This document shows, piece after piece, positions 1 to 6,240 of a stretch of 8,534 bases of DNA. Every line of letters begins with the position of its first letter. The stretch's first letter is position 1. The notes beneath the pieces were generated by a model. The model had not been told where the DNA came from and ran no database searches. It worked only from the letters and a program-made list of their open reading frames with translations. The translations under genes were made by a program, and so were the position numbers. Origin of the DNA: Candidatus Babeliales bacterium (lineage in GTDB: Bacteria > Babelota > Babeliae > Babelales > JANWKD01); assembly GCA_025451595.1 (NCBI GenBank), contig JANWKD010000082.1, positions 1 through 8,534 on the forward strand, written 5' to 3'.

Positions 1-267
1 AATGTTACGATGCCCTACTTACATTTAAACGCATATTGGGATAACTTTTATACGAATGGTTTATATTCAATGGTAATGCGCAATGAAAAAGATCAATCAT
101 TTTCGCTTCTATTTGATTCAAAACTGCACCGTTTGAACAGGACAAAAATACAGTATCAAGATCTATTACCCACGCATATTACACCAAAACAGATTAGTTC
201 AATTATCCAGGATAGTTCATCAGGATGCTTGCTTATTGCAGGTGATTTTGGTTTAAGCATTCATTAA
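1..267 (+). CDS. 3' end of an unrecognised gene (5' truncated by window edge)
   Basis: The reading frame is open from the first base (codons AAT GTT ACG before the first ATG at 10) and ends at TAA 265-267. Only nine bases precede that ATG and they hold no ribosome binding site, so this is most likely the C-terminal 88 residues of a longer protein, not an 85-residue one. The visible part is mixed alpha/beta in character, rich in aromatic residues near its start (YLHLNAYWDNFY), with no signal peptide, membrane segment or motif that I recognise. It lies 13 bp upstream of the outer-membrane protein gene in the same direction, so the two are probably co-transcribed. No function can be assigned. 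Confidence 0.6.
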   Translation, partial: NVTMPYLHLNAYWDNFYTNGLYSMVMRNEKDQSFSLLFDSKLHRLNRTKIQYQDLLPTHITPKQISSIIQDSSSGCLLIAGDFGLSIH

Positions 268-270
268 TAT

Positions 271-276
271 AAGGTG
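271..276 (+). promoter_or_regulatory. ribosome binding site of the outer-membrane barrel gene
   Basis: AAGGTG lies four bases before the ATG at 281, in the 13-bp gap after the previous stop codon. It supports that ATG, which is also the one followed directly by a signal peptide. Confidence 0.6.
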
Positions 277-280
277 AAAC

Positions 281-1546
281 ATGAAATTACAAAAAATATT
301 TTTTTTAATGCTTTTACTTACCAATATGGTAGGTCAACTGGCTGCTTCGATATTTCCCATCAATATTTTTCGTCCATGGGATATCAATTTAGAATCTGAT
401 TATTGGTGTGATACGAATAATCAGCTCATGTTTTATGCAGAGCATGGTTTTGATCCCCGGTCTTACAATGGCAGGCATCATAAAGTTCCCCTCATGGACA
501 TTTGGCAGCCAACGCAAAATGCAATTGCTATGCTCAAAGGATTTCCAGCGGGTAGCCCTGAAACTGACTTTTTAATAAACGTATTAGACGATCCTACCGA
601 TAACGGCATCCGTGGTCATTTTCGCGTAACCGGTGAGTTTGATTTGCCTTTGAGCGCCGGTTTTGCTGCGCGATTTTTCTTGCCGCATGATTTTATTATT
701 AATTTTTATTTACCGATCTATAGTATGCGACTCAAAAATGTACATTTTGCTGATTTAACGCCGCAGCAGACAAACGAAGATATTATTGTCAAAGAAGAGT
801 TGACCGATCAATTGACAACGCGCCTTGCACAATTTGATTCACAACTTACTATTTCTGGCTGGAAGCGAACCGGGGTTGGTGATTTTACTTCACTCGTGGA
901 ATGGAAGCGAGATTTGCCACAAGGTAAAAAATATTTAAAGAACGTTCAATTATTGGGTCGATTTGGCGTTACATTTCCTATTGGCTTGAAGAAAAATGAA
1001 GATGAAATACTATCGATACCCTTTGGATTTGATGGTTCGTTTGGTATGATTTTTGGTGGCGGCATTCAACTGAATTGGTTCCATCATCTTCGTGGTGGTT
1101 TTGAAGTTGAGTTTTGGCATTTATTTGGTAATACCAGAAACCGTCGTATCAAAATAGCGCCTGAGCAAACCGACTTTCTCTTTTTGGCAAAAGCAAATGC
1201 ATTTAAAGACTTTGGTTTTACACAAGTTTTTAATTTATATCTTCAAGCGTATCGCTTTGCAAACGGTCTTTCAGTTGCAGCAATTTATCAGTATATGAAA
1301 CATGGAGATGACAAGCTTGCCCTTGGTACCAACGAATTTTCGCCGACATTAGTAAATAGTGCTGAGAGCTTACAAGAGTGGACTATGCATCAGCTTATTT
1401 TAAAAGGCGATTATGATATGCAATGCGACCTTGGTAATTGCTCCTGGCTTAAGCCACAATTTTCATTCTGGCTTAAATTTCCATTTAATGGCAAACGGGC
1501 GTTAATGCTTACGATGGTTGGTGGCAGCGTGACGTTTAATTTTTGA
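281..1546 (+). CDS. outer-membrane beta-barrel protein, signal peptide present
   Basis: Predicted 421-residue exported protein. Residues 1-23 form a Sec signal peptide: lysines at 2 and 5, a hydrophobic stretch IFFLMLLL, and likely cleavage after the LAAS segment (residues 20-23). The mature chain has many short alternating polar/apolar strands rich in F, W, Y and G (for example FGFDGSFGMIFGGGIQLNW) and no long hydrophobic helix. It ends SVTFNF, and a C-terminal phenylalanine is the usual signal for BAM-dependent insertion into the outer membrane. C382 and C387 are close enough to form a disulfide in a loop before the last strands. The ATG is supported by AAGGTG at 271-276. The N-terminal signature (FRPWD, DIWQP, MLKGFPAGSP) resembles, from memory, a barrel family of Dependentiae; no homology search was possible. 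Whether it is a pore, an adhesin or a structural protein cannot be told from sequence. Confidence 0.75.
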   Translation: MKLQKIFFLMLLLTNMVGQLAASIFPINIFRPWDINLESDYWCDTNNQLMFYAEHGFDPRSYNGRHHKVPLMDIWQPTQNAIAMLKGFPAGSPETDFLINVLDDPTDNGIRGHFRVTGEFDLPLSAGFAARFFLPHDFIINFYLPIYSMRLKNVHFADLTPQQTNEDIIVKEELTDQLTTRLAQFDSQLTISGWKRTGVGDFTSLVEWKRDLPQGKKYLKNVQLLGRFGVTFPIGLKKNEDEILSIPFGFDGSFGMIFGGGIQLNWFHHLRGGFEVEFWHLFGNTRNRRIKIAPEQTDFLFLAKANAFKDFGFTQVFNLYLQAYRFANGLSVAAIYQYMKHGDDKLALGTNEFSPTLVNSAESLQEWTMHQLILKGDYDMQCDLGNCSWLKPQFSFWLKFPFNGKRALMLTMVGGSVTFNF

Positions 1547-1547
1547 T

Positions 1548-1573
1548 AAGAAGCAGGGTTTTATCTGCTTCTT
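1548..1573 (+). terminator. hairpin after the barrel gene, possible terminator
   Basis: AAGAAGCAG (1548-1556) and CTGCTTCTT (1565-1573) are perfectly complementary over 9 bp with an 8-base T-rich spacer, starting one base after the stop codon. The following bases (GAGTTATC) are not a U-tract, so it is not a classical intrinsic terminator; it may act as a 3'-end stabiliser or a factor-assisted terminator. A smaller CATATT-TT-AATATG inverted repeat follows at 1581-1594. Confidence 0.5.
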
Positions 1574-1643
1574 GAGTTATCATATTTTAATATGAAATTA
1601 TATATTCTATCTTCTATGGCTTTACTAAGGCAAAAATATTAAA

Positions 1644-1671
1644 CTAAATGTAAAGCGCATTTTACATTTAG
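1644..1671. promoter_or_regulatory. palindrome 1 of a tandem pair, putative operator
   Basis: CTAAATGTAAA (1644-1654) and TTTACATTTAG (1661-1671) form a perfect 11-bp inverted repeat around the spacer GCGCAT. The core is TGTAAA-N6-TTTACA. The second copy lies 33 bp further right with the same core and spacer length. A symmetric site repeated at about three helical turns upstream of a gene fits binding of a dimeric regulator. A hairpin in the RNA is the alternative. Confidence 0.55.
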
Positions 1672-1689
1672 ACTGACTATGTGTAAAAA
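1661..1689 (+). promoter_or_regulatory. candidate promoter of the ATPase gene
   Basis: TTTACA (1661-1666) and TAAAAA (1684-1689) are separated by 17 bases and could act as -35 and -10 boxes. Both lie inside the palindrome pair, so a bound regulator would block RNA polymerase. A second pairing, TTTACA 1694-1699 with TAAAAT 1720-1725, has a better -10 but a 20-base spacer. In AT-rich DNA such matches arise easily by chance. Confidence 0.25.
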
Positions 1690-1704
1690 TGACTTTACAT
1701 TTAG
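1677..1704. promoter_or_regulatory. palindrome 2 of a tandem pair, putative operator
   Basis: CTATGTGTAAA (1677-1687) and TTTACATTTAG (1694-1704) flank the spacer AATGAC. The right arm is identical to that of copy 1, the left arm matches copy 1 at 9 of 11 bases, and the spacer differs completely. The TGTAAA-N6-TTTACA core is perfect. Conservation of arms but not spacer suggests selection on the symmetric arms. A single extra TGTAAA half-site sits at 1718-1723, without its partner arm. Confidence 0.55.
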
Positions 1705-1730
1705 TACATTCTTAACCTGTAAAATAATTT

Positions 1731-1736
1731 GAGAGG
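1731..1736 (+). promoter_or_regulatory. ribosome binding site deciding the ATPase start
   Basis: GAGAGG lies four bases before ATG 1741. An in-frame TTG at 1729 overlaps this site and would add four residues (MRGF); the ATG downstream of the site is the better start. Confidence 0.6.
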
Positions 1737-1740
1737 TTTT

Positions 1741-2907
1741 ATGATTATACAACGACCTTTTTGGCAAAATATGATCGAACAAGCGTGGTCCCAAAAGAAT
1801 ATAATTTGGCTTATGGGAGTTCGAAGAATCGGAAAAACAAGTCTTTGTAATAGCCTTGGAAATATTGAATATTTTGATTGTGAACGGCCTAGTATTCGCC
1901 AATTATTTTCAGACCCTGAAGCTTTTTTAGAAGGACAAAAGGGAAATAAAATTGCTCTTGATGAGATCCATAAATTAGACGATCCATCTGAAGTTCTCAA
2001 ATTAGCAGCCGATCATTACCCTGAAGTAAAAATCATCGCTACCGGTTCATCAACATTGGGTGCAAGCGCAAAGTTTAAAGATACATTGACGGGTCGCAAG
2101 CGTGAAATTTGGCTAACGCCATTGTTACTACAGGAAATGGCTATTTTTGGCAATGAAAATCTTAGGCATAGATTTTTATTTGGGGGGTTCCCATCTTTTT
2201 TTGTTGAAAAAAAATTACCAGAAATTGACTTTCAAGAATGGTCTGACTCCTATTGGGCAAAGGATATTCAGGAACTGTTCAGCGTTGGTAAAAGAAGTTC
2301 ATTTCAAAAATTTGCAGAATTACTGTTAATCAATAGCGGTGGAATGTTTGAAGCAACAAAATATACCGCTCCTTGTGAAGTGACCAGGCCAACTATTATT
2401 AATTATTTACATGTATTGGAAGAAACATTTGTAGTAAATATAGTCAGGCCTTATTCAACGCATAAACAAACTGAAATTGTTATGGCTCCTAAAGTATATG
2501 GTTTTGACACGGGATTTATTTGTTATGCTAAGGGCAAAAGTGAACTCCAAGCGGAGGATTTAGGATTTATGTGGGAGCATTGTATTTTGAATGAAATTCA
2601 CGGCCAATTACAAACACGTAAAATTAATTATTGGCGTGATAAGCGTGGTCATGAAATTGATTTTGTTATGAGCAATAGAGCGGATGATGTGCTAACTGCT
2701 ATAGAATGTAAATTTATAAGTTCTTTGGATGATTTAAAATCAACATCATTGGGAAAGAACTTTGAGGCTTTCCGAAGTTACTATCCTGAAGGAGAAAATC
2801 TTATTGTTTCAAGCAATATTGATAGACCATTTAAAAGGCAATATAAAGAGTTAACCATAACTTTTTTAAGTGCAAAAGATCTTATTAAGAAATTAAAAAA
2901 TCTCTAA
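1741..2907 (+). CDS. AAA-type ATPase of the DUF4143 family (COG1373-like)
   Basis: Predicted 388-residue cytoplasmic ATPase. The N-terminal domain has a Walker A loop GVRRIGKTS (residues 26-34), in the GxRRxGKT form typical of this family, a Walker B LDEIH (73-77) and a sensor-1-like ATGSS (100-104). A conserved LTGRKREIWLTPL segment follows. The middle part (about 205-265, RPTIINYLHVLEETFVV, then YGFDTGF) has the helical character of the DUF4143 region. The C-terminus carries a restriction-endonuclease-like pattern: E279 or E285, then RGHEIDF with D307, then IECKF with E322 and K324, matching the D...ExK core of PD-(D/E)xK folds. All these residues are present, so the gene looks intact. The family is widespread and often mobile, and its cellular role is poorly defined. 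It stands alone behind a double palindrome and converges with the ankyrin genes, so its neighbours do not suggest a partner. Confidence 0.88.
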   Translation: MIIQRPFWQNMIEQAWSQKNIIWLMGVRRIGKTSLCNSLGNIEYFDCERPSIRQLFSDPEAFLEGQKGNKIALDEIHKLDDPSEVLKLAADHYPEVKIIATGSSTLGASAKFKDTLTGRKREIWLTPLLLQEMAIFGNENLRHRFLFGGFPSFFVEKKLPEIDFQEWSDSYWAKDIQELFSVGKRSSFQKFAELLLINSGGMFEATKYTAPCEVTRPTIINYLHVLEETFVVNIVRPYSTHKQTEIVMAPKVYGFDTGFICYAKGKSELQAEDLGFMWEHCILNEIHGQLQTRKINYWRDKRGHEIDFVMSNRADDVLTAIECKFISSLDDLKSTSLGKNFEAFRSYYPEGENLIVSSNIDRPFKRQYKELTITFLSAKDLIKKLKNL

Positions 2908-2927
2908 TGAGCAATAACGTTTAATTT

Positions 2928-4511
2928 TTAGGTTAATTTTTTAAGAATATCAGCTCTCATTGCTTCTTTTATTAATGATTCAACCTCATTATTTGGTTGC
3001 GCAAAACGTGCAGCCATTAACGGCGTCATGCCATATTGATTTTTTTTATGCAAATAATTACCGTATTGTAATGCAAATTGCAGAACCTTAAGACTCTTAT
3101 AACCTGCGGCATGATGCACCATGGTAGACCCATAGAGATTGTATATTCTTTCTTGTATATAGCGATCTGACAAATAAGCTTTAACTTTTTCAAGATCATC
3201 AGCCTGAATTGCAACTATAAAATTACGAAAATCTATTTCTTTATTAAAAGTATCGTTATTTTTTTTGTCAGGGAAATGACCACTTAATGGGAGAAGATAA
3301 CAGGTAGTTTTATGCATGAGGCGGCGTAAGCAACTCAGCGATCCATCTTTTTGGTGGATTTTAAGTAAATAGTTAACAACTTCTTTGTGCCAATCCACCA
3401 CGGCCATATCGATTGGTTGTTTACCGCTATGAGTTTCTGCTTTAATATTTGCTTTATTGTCACACAGAAATTGTATCAATTCTAAATTCCCTTTTGACGC
3501 TGCGATATGCAATATTGTTTCGCCATAATTATTTTGATGATTAATATTTGCTCTAGCGTTTAATAAAATTTTTAATACCGGAATAGGATCCGGTTCTTTT
3601 ACTCCATAGAATATTGCAGTATTTCCTTCATTATCAGTTAAATTGGTATCAATGTTTTTGTTACAGAGCCATTGTAATAGTTCGGTATTTCTCACTTTTA
3701 TGGCAGAAGTTAAGTGATGAATAGAGGAACCTAATTGAGCGCCATATTCAAGCAATTTTTCGATTAAATAACGATTATTATTTGTTATTGCTTGTGAAAG
3801 AGTAGAAAAGGGTTCTATTATAGGAAAATTAGGATTTGCCCCTTTTTGTAGAAGATATAACGCTGCTTCTTGTGCATTTGAGCGAGCAGCAAAGTTAAGG
3901 GCCGCACTAATGTAAAAAAGTTCATGTTTTTCTTGTAGCAGGCGTTCCATTAACTCAATATTATTGGCATTTGCAGCATGGATTAGTGCGGTTTGACCCA
4001 AAACATCCTCTGCGATAGGATCCGCACCATACTGCAATAACAGTTTGGCAATTTCTATATCCTCTGGTTTGTGTGCAGCATAGACTAACAATGAATGTCG
4101 ATTTTTATCAATGATCAGATTGGCATTATTTCGGTCATACTCAAGCAATAGCTGTAAAGCTTCTTTGTTGCCAAATAATACCGCATATTCAGTTAATTTT
4201 TTTATAGTCGCATTAAATACTTCCTTCTGTTTATCGGTTTTTAACGTTCGATACTGATCAGGAATAATTTCAAAAATATGGTCGGTATTTAAGATAATGC
4301 TGGCTTTCGCTTGGAGAAAATAATGTGGTTGTTTTAATATTGAAACGTATTTCTTGCAAGGCTGGTTAAGTTGCTGCGTATCTAACGCATGGCCAACTAT
4401 AAATTTTGCTGCTTGGTATTGTAATGAAGCGGGCTGATTCATGGCAATAAGATTAAAAGTACTAAAAATTAATAACGCAGCATTAACTCTTTGATAATTG
4501 TTGAAGTTCAT
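2928..4511 (-). CDS. ankyrin-repeat protein, third of three tandem paralogs
   Basis: Predicted 527-residue exported protein. Residues 1-23 look like a signal peptide (NNYQR, then VNAALLIFSTFNLIA, cleavage near A23). Residues about 29-135 form a module without clear ankyrin repeats, shared with the next gene upstream (LNQPCK, FLQAKASIILNT, FEIIPD, KKLTEYAVLF). Ankyrin repeats run from about 138 to 385, beginning LLVYAAHKPEDIE and including GQTALIHAA, ALNFAARSNAQ, GNTAIFYGV, GETILHIAA and KQPIDMAVV. A non-repeat linker (about 386-430) precedes two C-terminal repeats (GSTMVHHAAGY, GMTPLMAAR) and a closing helix ESLIKEA. The ATG at 4511 is preceded by AAAAAGGAG ten bases upstream, inside the preceding gene, whose last 29 bp it overlaps. 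It is the last gene of the leftward cluster. Ankyrin repeats bind other proteins; the partner, and whether the target is in a host, are unknown. Confidence 0.85.
   Translation of the reverse strand: MNFNNYQRVNAALLIFSTFNLIAMNQPASLQYQAAKFIVGHALDTQQLNQPCKKYVSILKQPHYFLQAKASIILNTDHIFEIIPDQYRTLKTDKQKEVFNATIKKLTEYAVLFGNKEALQLLLEYDRNNANLIIDKNRHSLLVYAAHKPEDIEIAKLLLQYGADPIAEDVLGQTALIHAANANNIELMERLLQEKHELFYISAALNFAARSNAQEAALYLLQKGANPNFPIIEPFSTLSQAITNNNRYLIEKLLEYGAQLGSSIHHLTSAIKVRNTELLQWLCNKNIDTNLTDNEGNTAIFYGVKEPDPIPVLKILLNARANINHQNNYGETILHIAASKGNLELIQFLCDNKANIKAETHSGKQPIDMAVVDWHKEVVNYLLKIHQKDGSLSCLRRLMHKTTCYLLPLSGHFPDKKNNDTFNKEIDFRNFIVAIQADDLEKVKAYLSDRYIQERIYNLYGSTMVHHAAGYKSLKVLQFALQYGNYLHKKNQYGMTPLMAARFAQPNNEVESLIKEAMRADILKKLT
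4294..4319 (-). repeat. 26-bp exact repeat, copy in the third ankyrin gene
   Basis: Identical base for base to 6023-6048 in the second ankyrin gene, in the same frame; it encodes the FLQAKASII core of the shared N-terminal module. The flanking sequence is similar but not identical. Confidence 0.8.
4483..4511 (-). other. 29-bp gene overlap, second to third ankyrin gene
   Basis: The last 29 bases of the second ankyrin gene (NELQQLSKS and stop) are also the first 29 bases of the third (MNFNNYQRV and part of the next codon), read one base shifted. The third gene's AGGAG (4522-4526) is inside codons of the second. Such overlap predicts translational coupling. Confidence 0.8.
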
Positions 4512-6240
4512 TACGAATCATCTCCTTTTTAATTAAATTCTCAACGGTATGCGAATTAGTAAAGCGGGCAATGGTTAATGGAATCATACGATAATGATTT
4601 TTGATATACAGATTAGCGCCATGTTTAAGAACAAGCTGTGATACGTGAACACTCTCAGTATTCGTTGGTTTAAGAAAAGCTTTACAAAAAGGATCTCTAA
4701 ATGTGGAGTATTTTTCATTTGTTATATGCCTATAACCTGCAGCCAGATGAAGAATAGGTTCCTTAGAATACCATTCAATTACTGCATTAACTGAACGGCC
4801 AGCATCTAAATAACGTTGAACTTCATCTACATTGTCTTTTTCAATTTCTTTAGTAAGATGCCAAGAATTGTAACTATATTTATCTTTTTTATTCAATACA
4901 ATGTTTGATATTAAACAATCTATTATTGTTGAAAATTTCTCTCCAATATATTCTATTGGTTTGAGTGATAAACAGGAAAATTTCTCCATTGCTTTCATCA
5001 ATAATTCAGTCCTACTCGAAAAATCTTGCCAAGCAGCCCAATACGTTTTTTGATAGTGACGTTCTAATAAGCATTGAACAATAGCTTTAGATCCAGATCG
5101 AGCTGCAATATGAGCAGCTCGTTGATAATAATCATCTCTTATCGTTACATCTGCATGATGGTCGCATAAAAAAGTAATCATATTGAGATCACCCCTTTTG
5201 GCGGCATGATGTAAAGCTGTTTGGCCTTCACAATTTTGATGGTCAATATTGGCATTGTAGTTAAGTAACATTTGCAATATGGGAATACTGTTTTCTTGCT
5301 TGGCAGCATAAATTAATGGTGTATTTCTCTCACTATCATATAAATTGGTATTAATATGTTTTTCACATAGCAATTGTATCACATCTAGTTTTTTGTTTTG
5401 CACCGCAAAAATGAGATGATATGGAGAAGCATTAATGTCAGCGCCACGATTTAACAATTCTTTCACTAAAAAATTATTATTTCTCTTTATTGCCCATGCA
5501 AGAGGAGTAAGCCAAGAAAATTGAATGCCATTAATATCAGCTCCTTTTTTTATAAGGTAAAGTGTTGCATCTTGCGCATTTGCTCTTGCAGCATGTAAGA
5601 TTGCATTGTTACTCGTTAGCTGGCTACTATTTATATCAGTTTCATGAATATTATTAACTTTTTTCAAAAGATGTTTTATTAAATGCACATTATTACTTTT
5701 TGCTGCATGCATTAATACCGTTTGGTCATAATCATCTTTTGCTGCCGGGTCAGCGCCATGCTCTAATAATAACTCAGCAATTTCTATATCGTGGGGATTA
5801 TGTGCTGCATACATTAACAAGGTATGTTTATACCAATCAATGGTTAAATTGGCATTCGTTCGATCATAATCGAGCAATAATCGTAAGGCTTCTTTATTGC
5901 TAAACAGTACCGCATACTCAGTTAATTTTTTTAATGCCACATTAAATATTACCTTTTCCTCTTCCGTTTTTATTTTTTGGTAATGGTCAGGTATTATTTC
6001 AAATAAATGTGATGTATTTAAAATAATGCTGGCTTTCGCTTGGAGAAAGTAATTTTTATGTTTAACAATTGAAACGTACTCCTTGCATGGCTGATTGAGT
6101 TGTCGCGTATCGAGCCAATAATCAGCTATAACCTTGGCTGATTGGTATTGCAATGAGGTAGGTTGGTGCATACCATGAATTGATACCACAATAGTTGCTA
6201 ATAAAAAATAGTTAATTTTGTGAAAGTTCTTCAAGCTCAT
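4483..6240 (-). CDS. ankyrin-repeat protein, second of three tandem paralogs
   Basis: Predicted 585-residue exported protein. I chose the second ATG of an ATGATG pair (6240) because it aligns with the downstream paralog residue for residue (MSLKNFHKIN with MNFNNYQRVN) and gives the same 29-bp overlap with the preceding gene. The first ATG (6243) is nearly as good, and an ATG at 6300 lies deep inside the upstream gene. Residues 1-23 are a probable signal peptide (INYFLLATIVVSIHG). The shared N-terminal module spans about 29-135, followed by about eight ankyrin repeats at 138-398 (LLMYAAHNPHDIE, QTVLMHAAK, NAILHAARA, LTPLAWAIK, NTPLIYAAK, QTALHHAAK, QRAAHIAAR). A linker at 399-470, then C-terminal repeats, one split by a loop of about 28 residues, and a closing helix ENLIKKE. 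The ribosome binding site is weak (AAAGAAG, at 6253-6259), so coupling to the upstream gene is likely. Confidence 0.85.
   Translation of the reverse strand: MSLKNFHKINYFLLATIVVSIHGMHQPTSLQYQSAKVIADYWLDTRQLNQPCKEYVSIVKHKNYFLQAKASIILNTSHLFEIIPDHYQKIKTEEEKVIFNVALKKLTEYAVLFSNKEALRLLLDYDRTNANLTIDWYKHTLLMYAAHNPHDIEIAELLLEHGADPAAKDDYDQTVLMHAAKSNNVHLIKHLLKKVNNIHETDINSSQLTSNNAILHAARANAQDATLYLIKKGADINGIQFSWLTPLAWAIKRNNNFLVKELLNRGADINASPYHLIFAVQNKKLDVIQLLCEKHINTNLYDSERNTPLIYAAKQENSIPILQMLLNYNANIDHQNCEGQTALHHAAKRGDLNMITFLCDHHADVTIRDDYYQRAAHIAARSGSKAIVQCLLERHYQKTYWAAWQDFSSRTELLMKAMEKFSCLSLKPIEYIGEKFSTIIDCLISNIVLNKKDKYSYNSWHLTKEIEKDNVDEVQRYLDAGRSVNAVIEWYSKEPILHLAAGYRHITNEKYSTFRDPFCKAFLKPTNTESVHVSQLVLKHGANLYIKNHYRMIPLTIARFTNSHTVENLIKKEMIRNELQQLSKS
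4522..4526 (-). promoter_or_regulatory. ribosome binding site of the third ankyrin gene
   Basis: AGGAG within AAAAAGGAGATG on the minus strand, ten bases before the ATG at 4511 and inside the 3' coding end of the preceding gene. An ATG directly after it is an in-frame methionine codon of the upstream gene, not a start. Confidence 0.6.
6023..6048 (-). repeat. 26-bp exact repeat, copy in the second ankyrin gene
   Basis: Partner of 4294-4319, 1729 bp apart in the same orientation, and a possible substrate for recombination or gene conversion between the paralogs. The first ankyrin gene does not share it (its protein reads LKALRTSIIL here). Confidence 0.8.
6212..6240 (-). other. 29-bp gene overlap, first to second ankyrin gene
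   Basis: The last 29 bases of the first ankyrin gene (DELEELSQN and stop) are also the start of the second (MSLKNFHKI and part of the next codon). Length and frame relation are the same as in the other overlap, and 21 of the 29 bases are identical between the two overlaps by hand count. Confidence 0.75.

Noticed and set aside
1644..1704. CRISPR array
   Set aside because: Only two units, palindromic units nearly abutting with a 5-bp gap, no spacer of normal length and no cas gene.
1639..2000. Two minus-strand reading frames over the palindromes and the ATPase start
   Set aside because: They are antisense to the conserved ATPase domain, have no recognisable content, and overlap each other in different frames.
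2147..2329. Short plus-strand frame inside the ATPase gene
   Set aside because: Out of frame with an intact conserved ATPase and without any independent support.
2921..2942. Direct repeat TTAATTTTT as a possible insertion target duplication
   Set aside because: Low-complexity A/T sequence with only three bases between copies; no inserted element is present.
2893..2944. Bidirectional terminator between the ATPase and ankyrin genes
   Set aside because: The only pairing found (TTAAAAAAT with ATTTTTTAA) is all A/T, has a 34-base loop and sits mostly in coding sequence; too weak to call.
5700..5903. Plus-strand reading frame inside the second ankyrin gene
   Set aside because: Antisense to a clear ankyrin-coding region; it is a by-product of repeat codon use.
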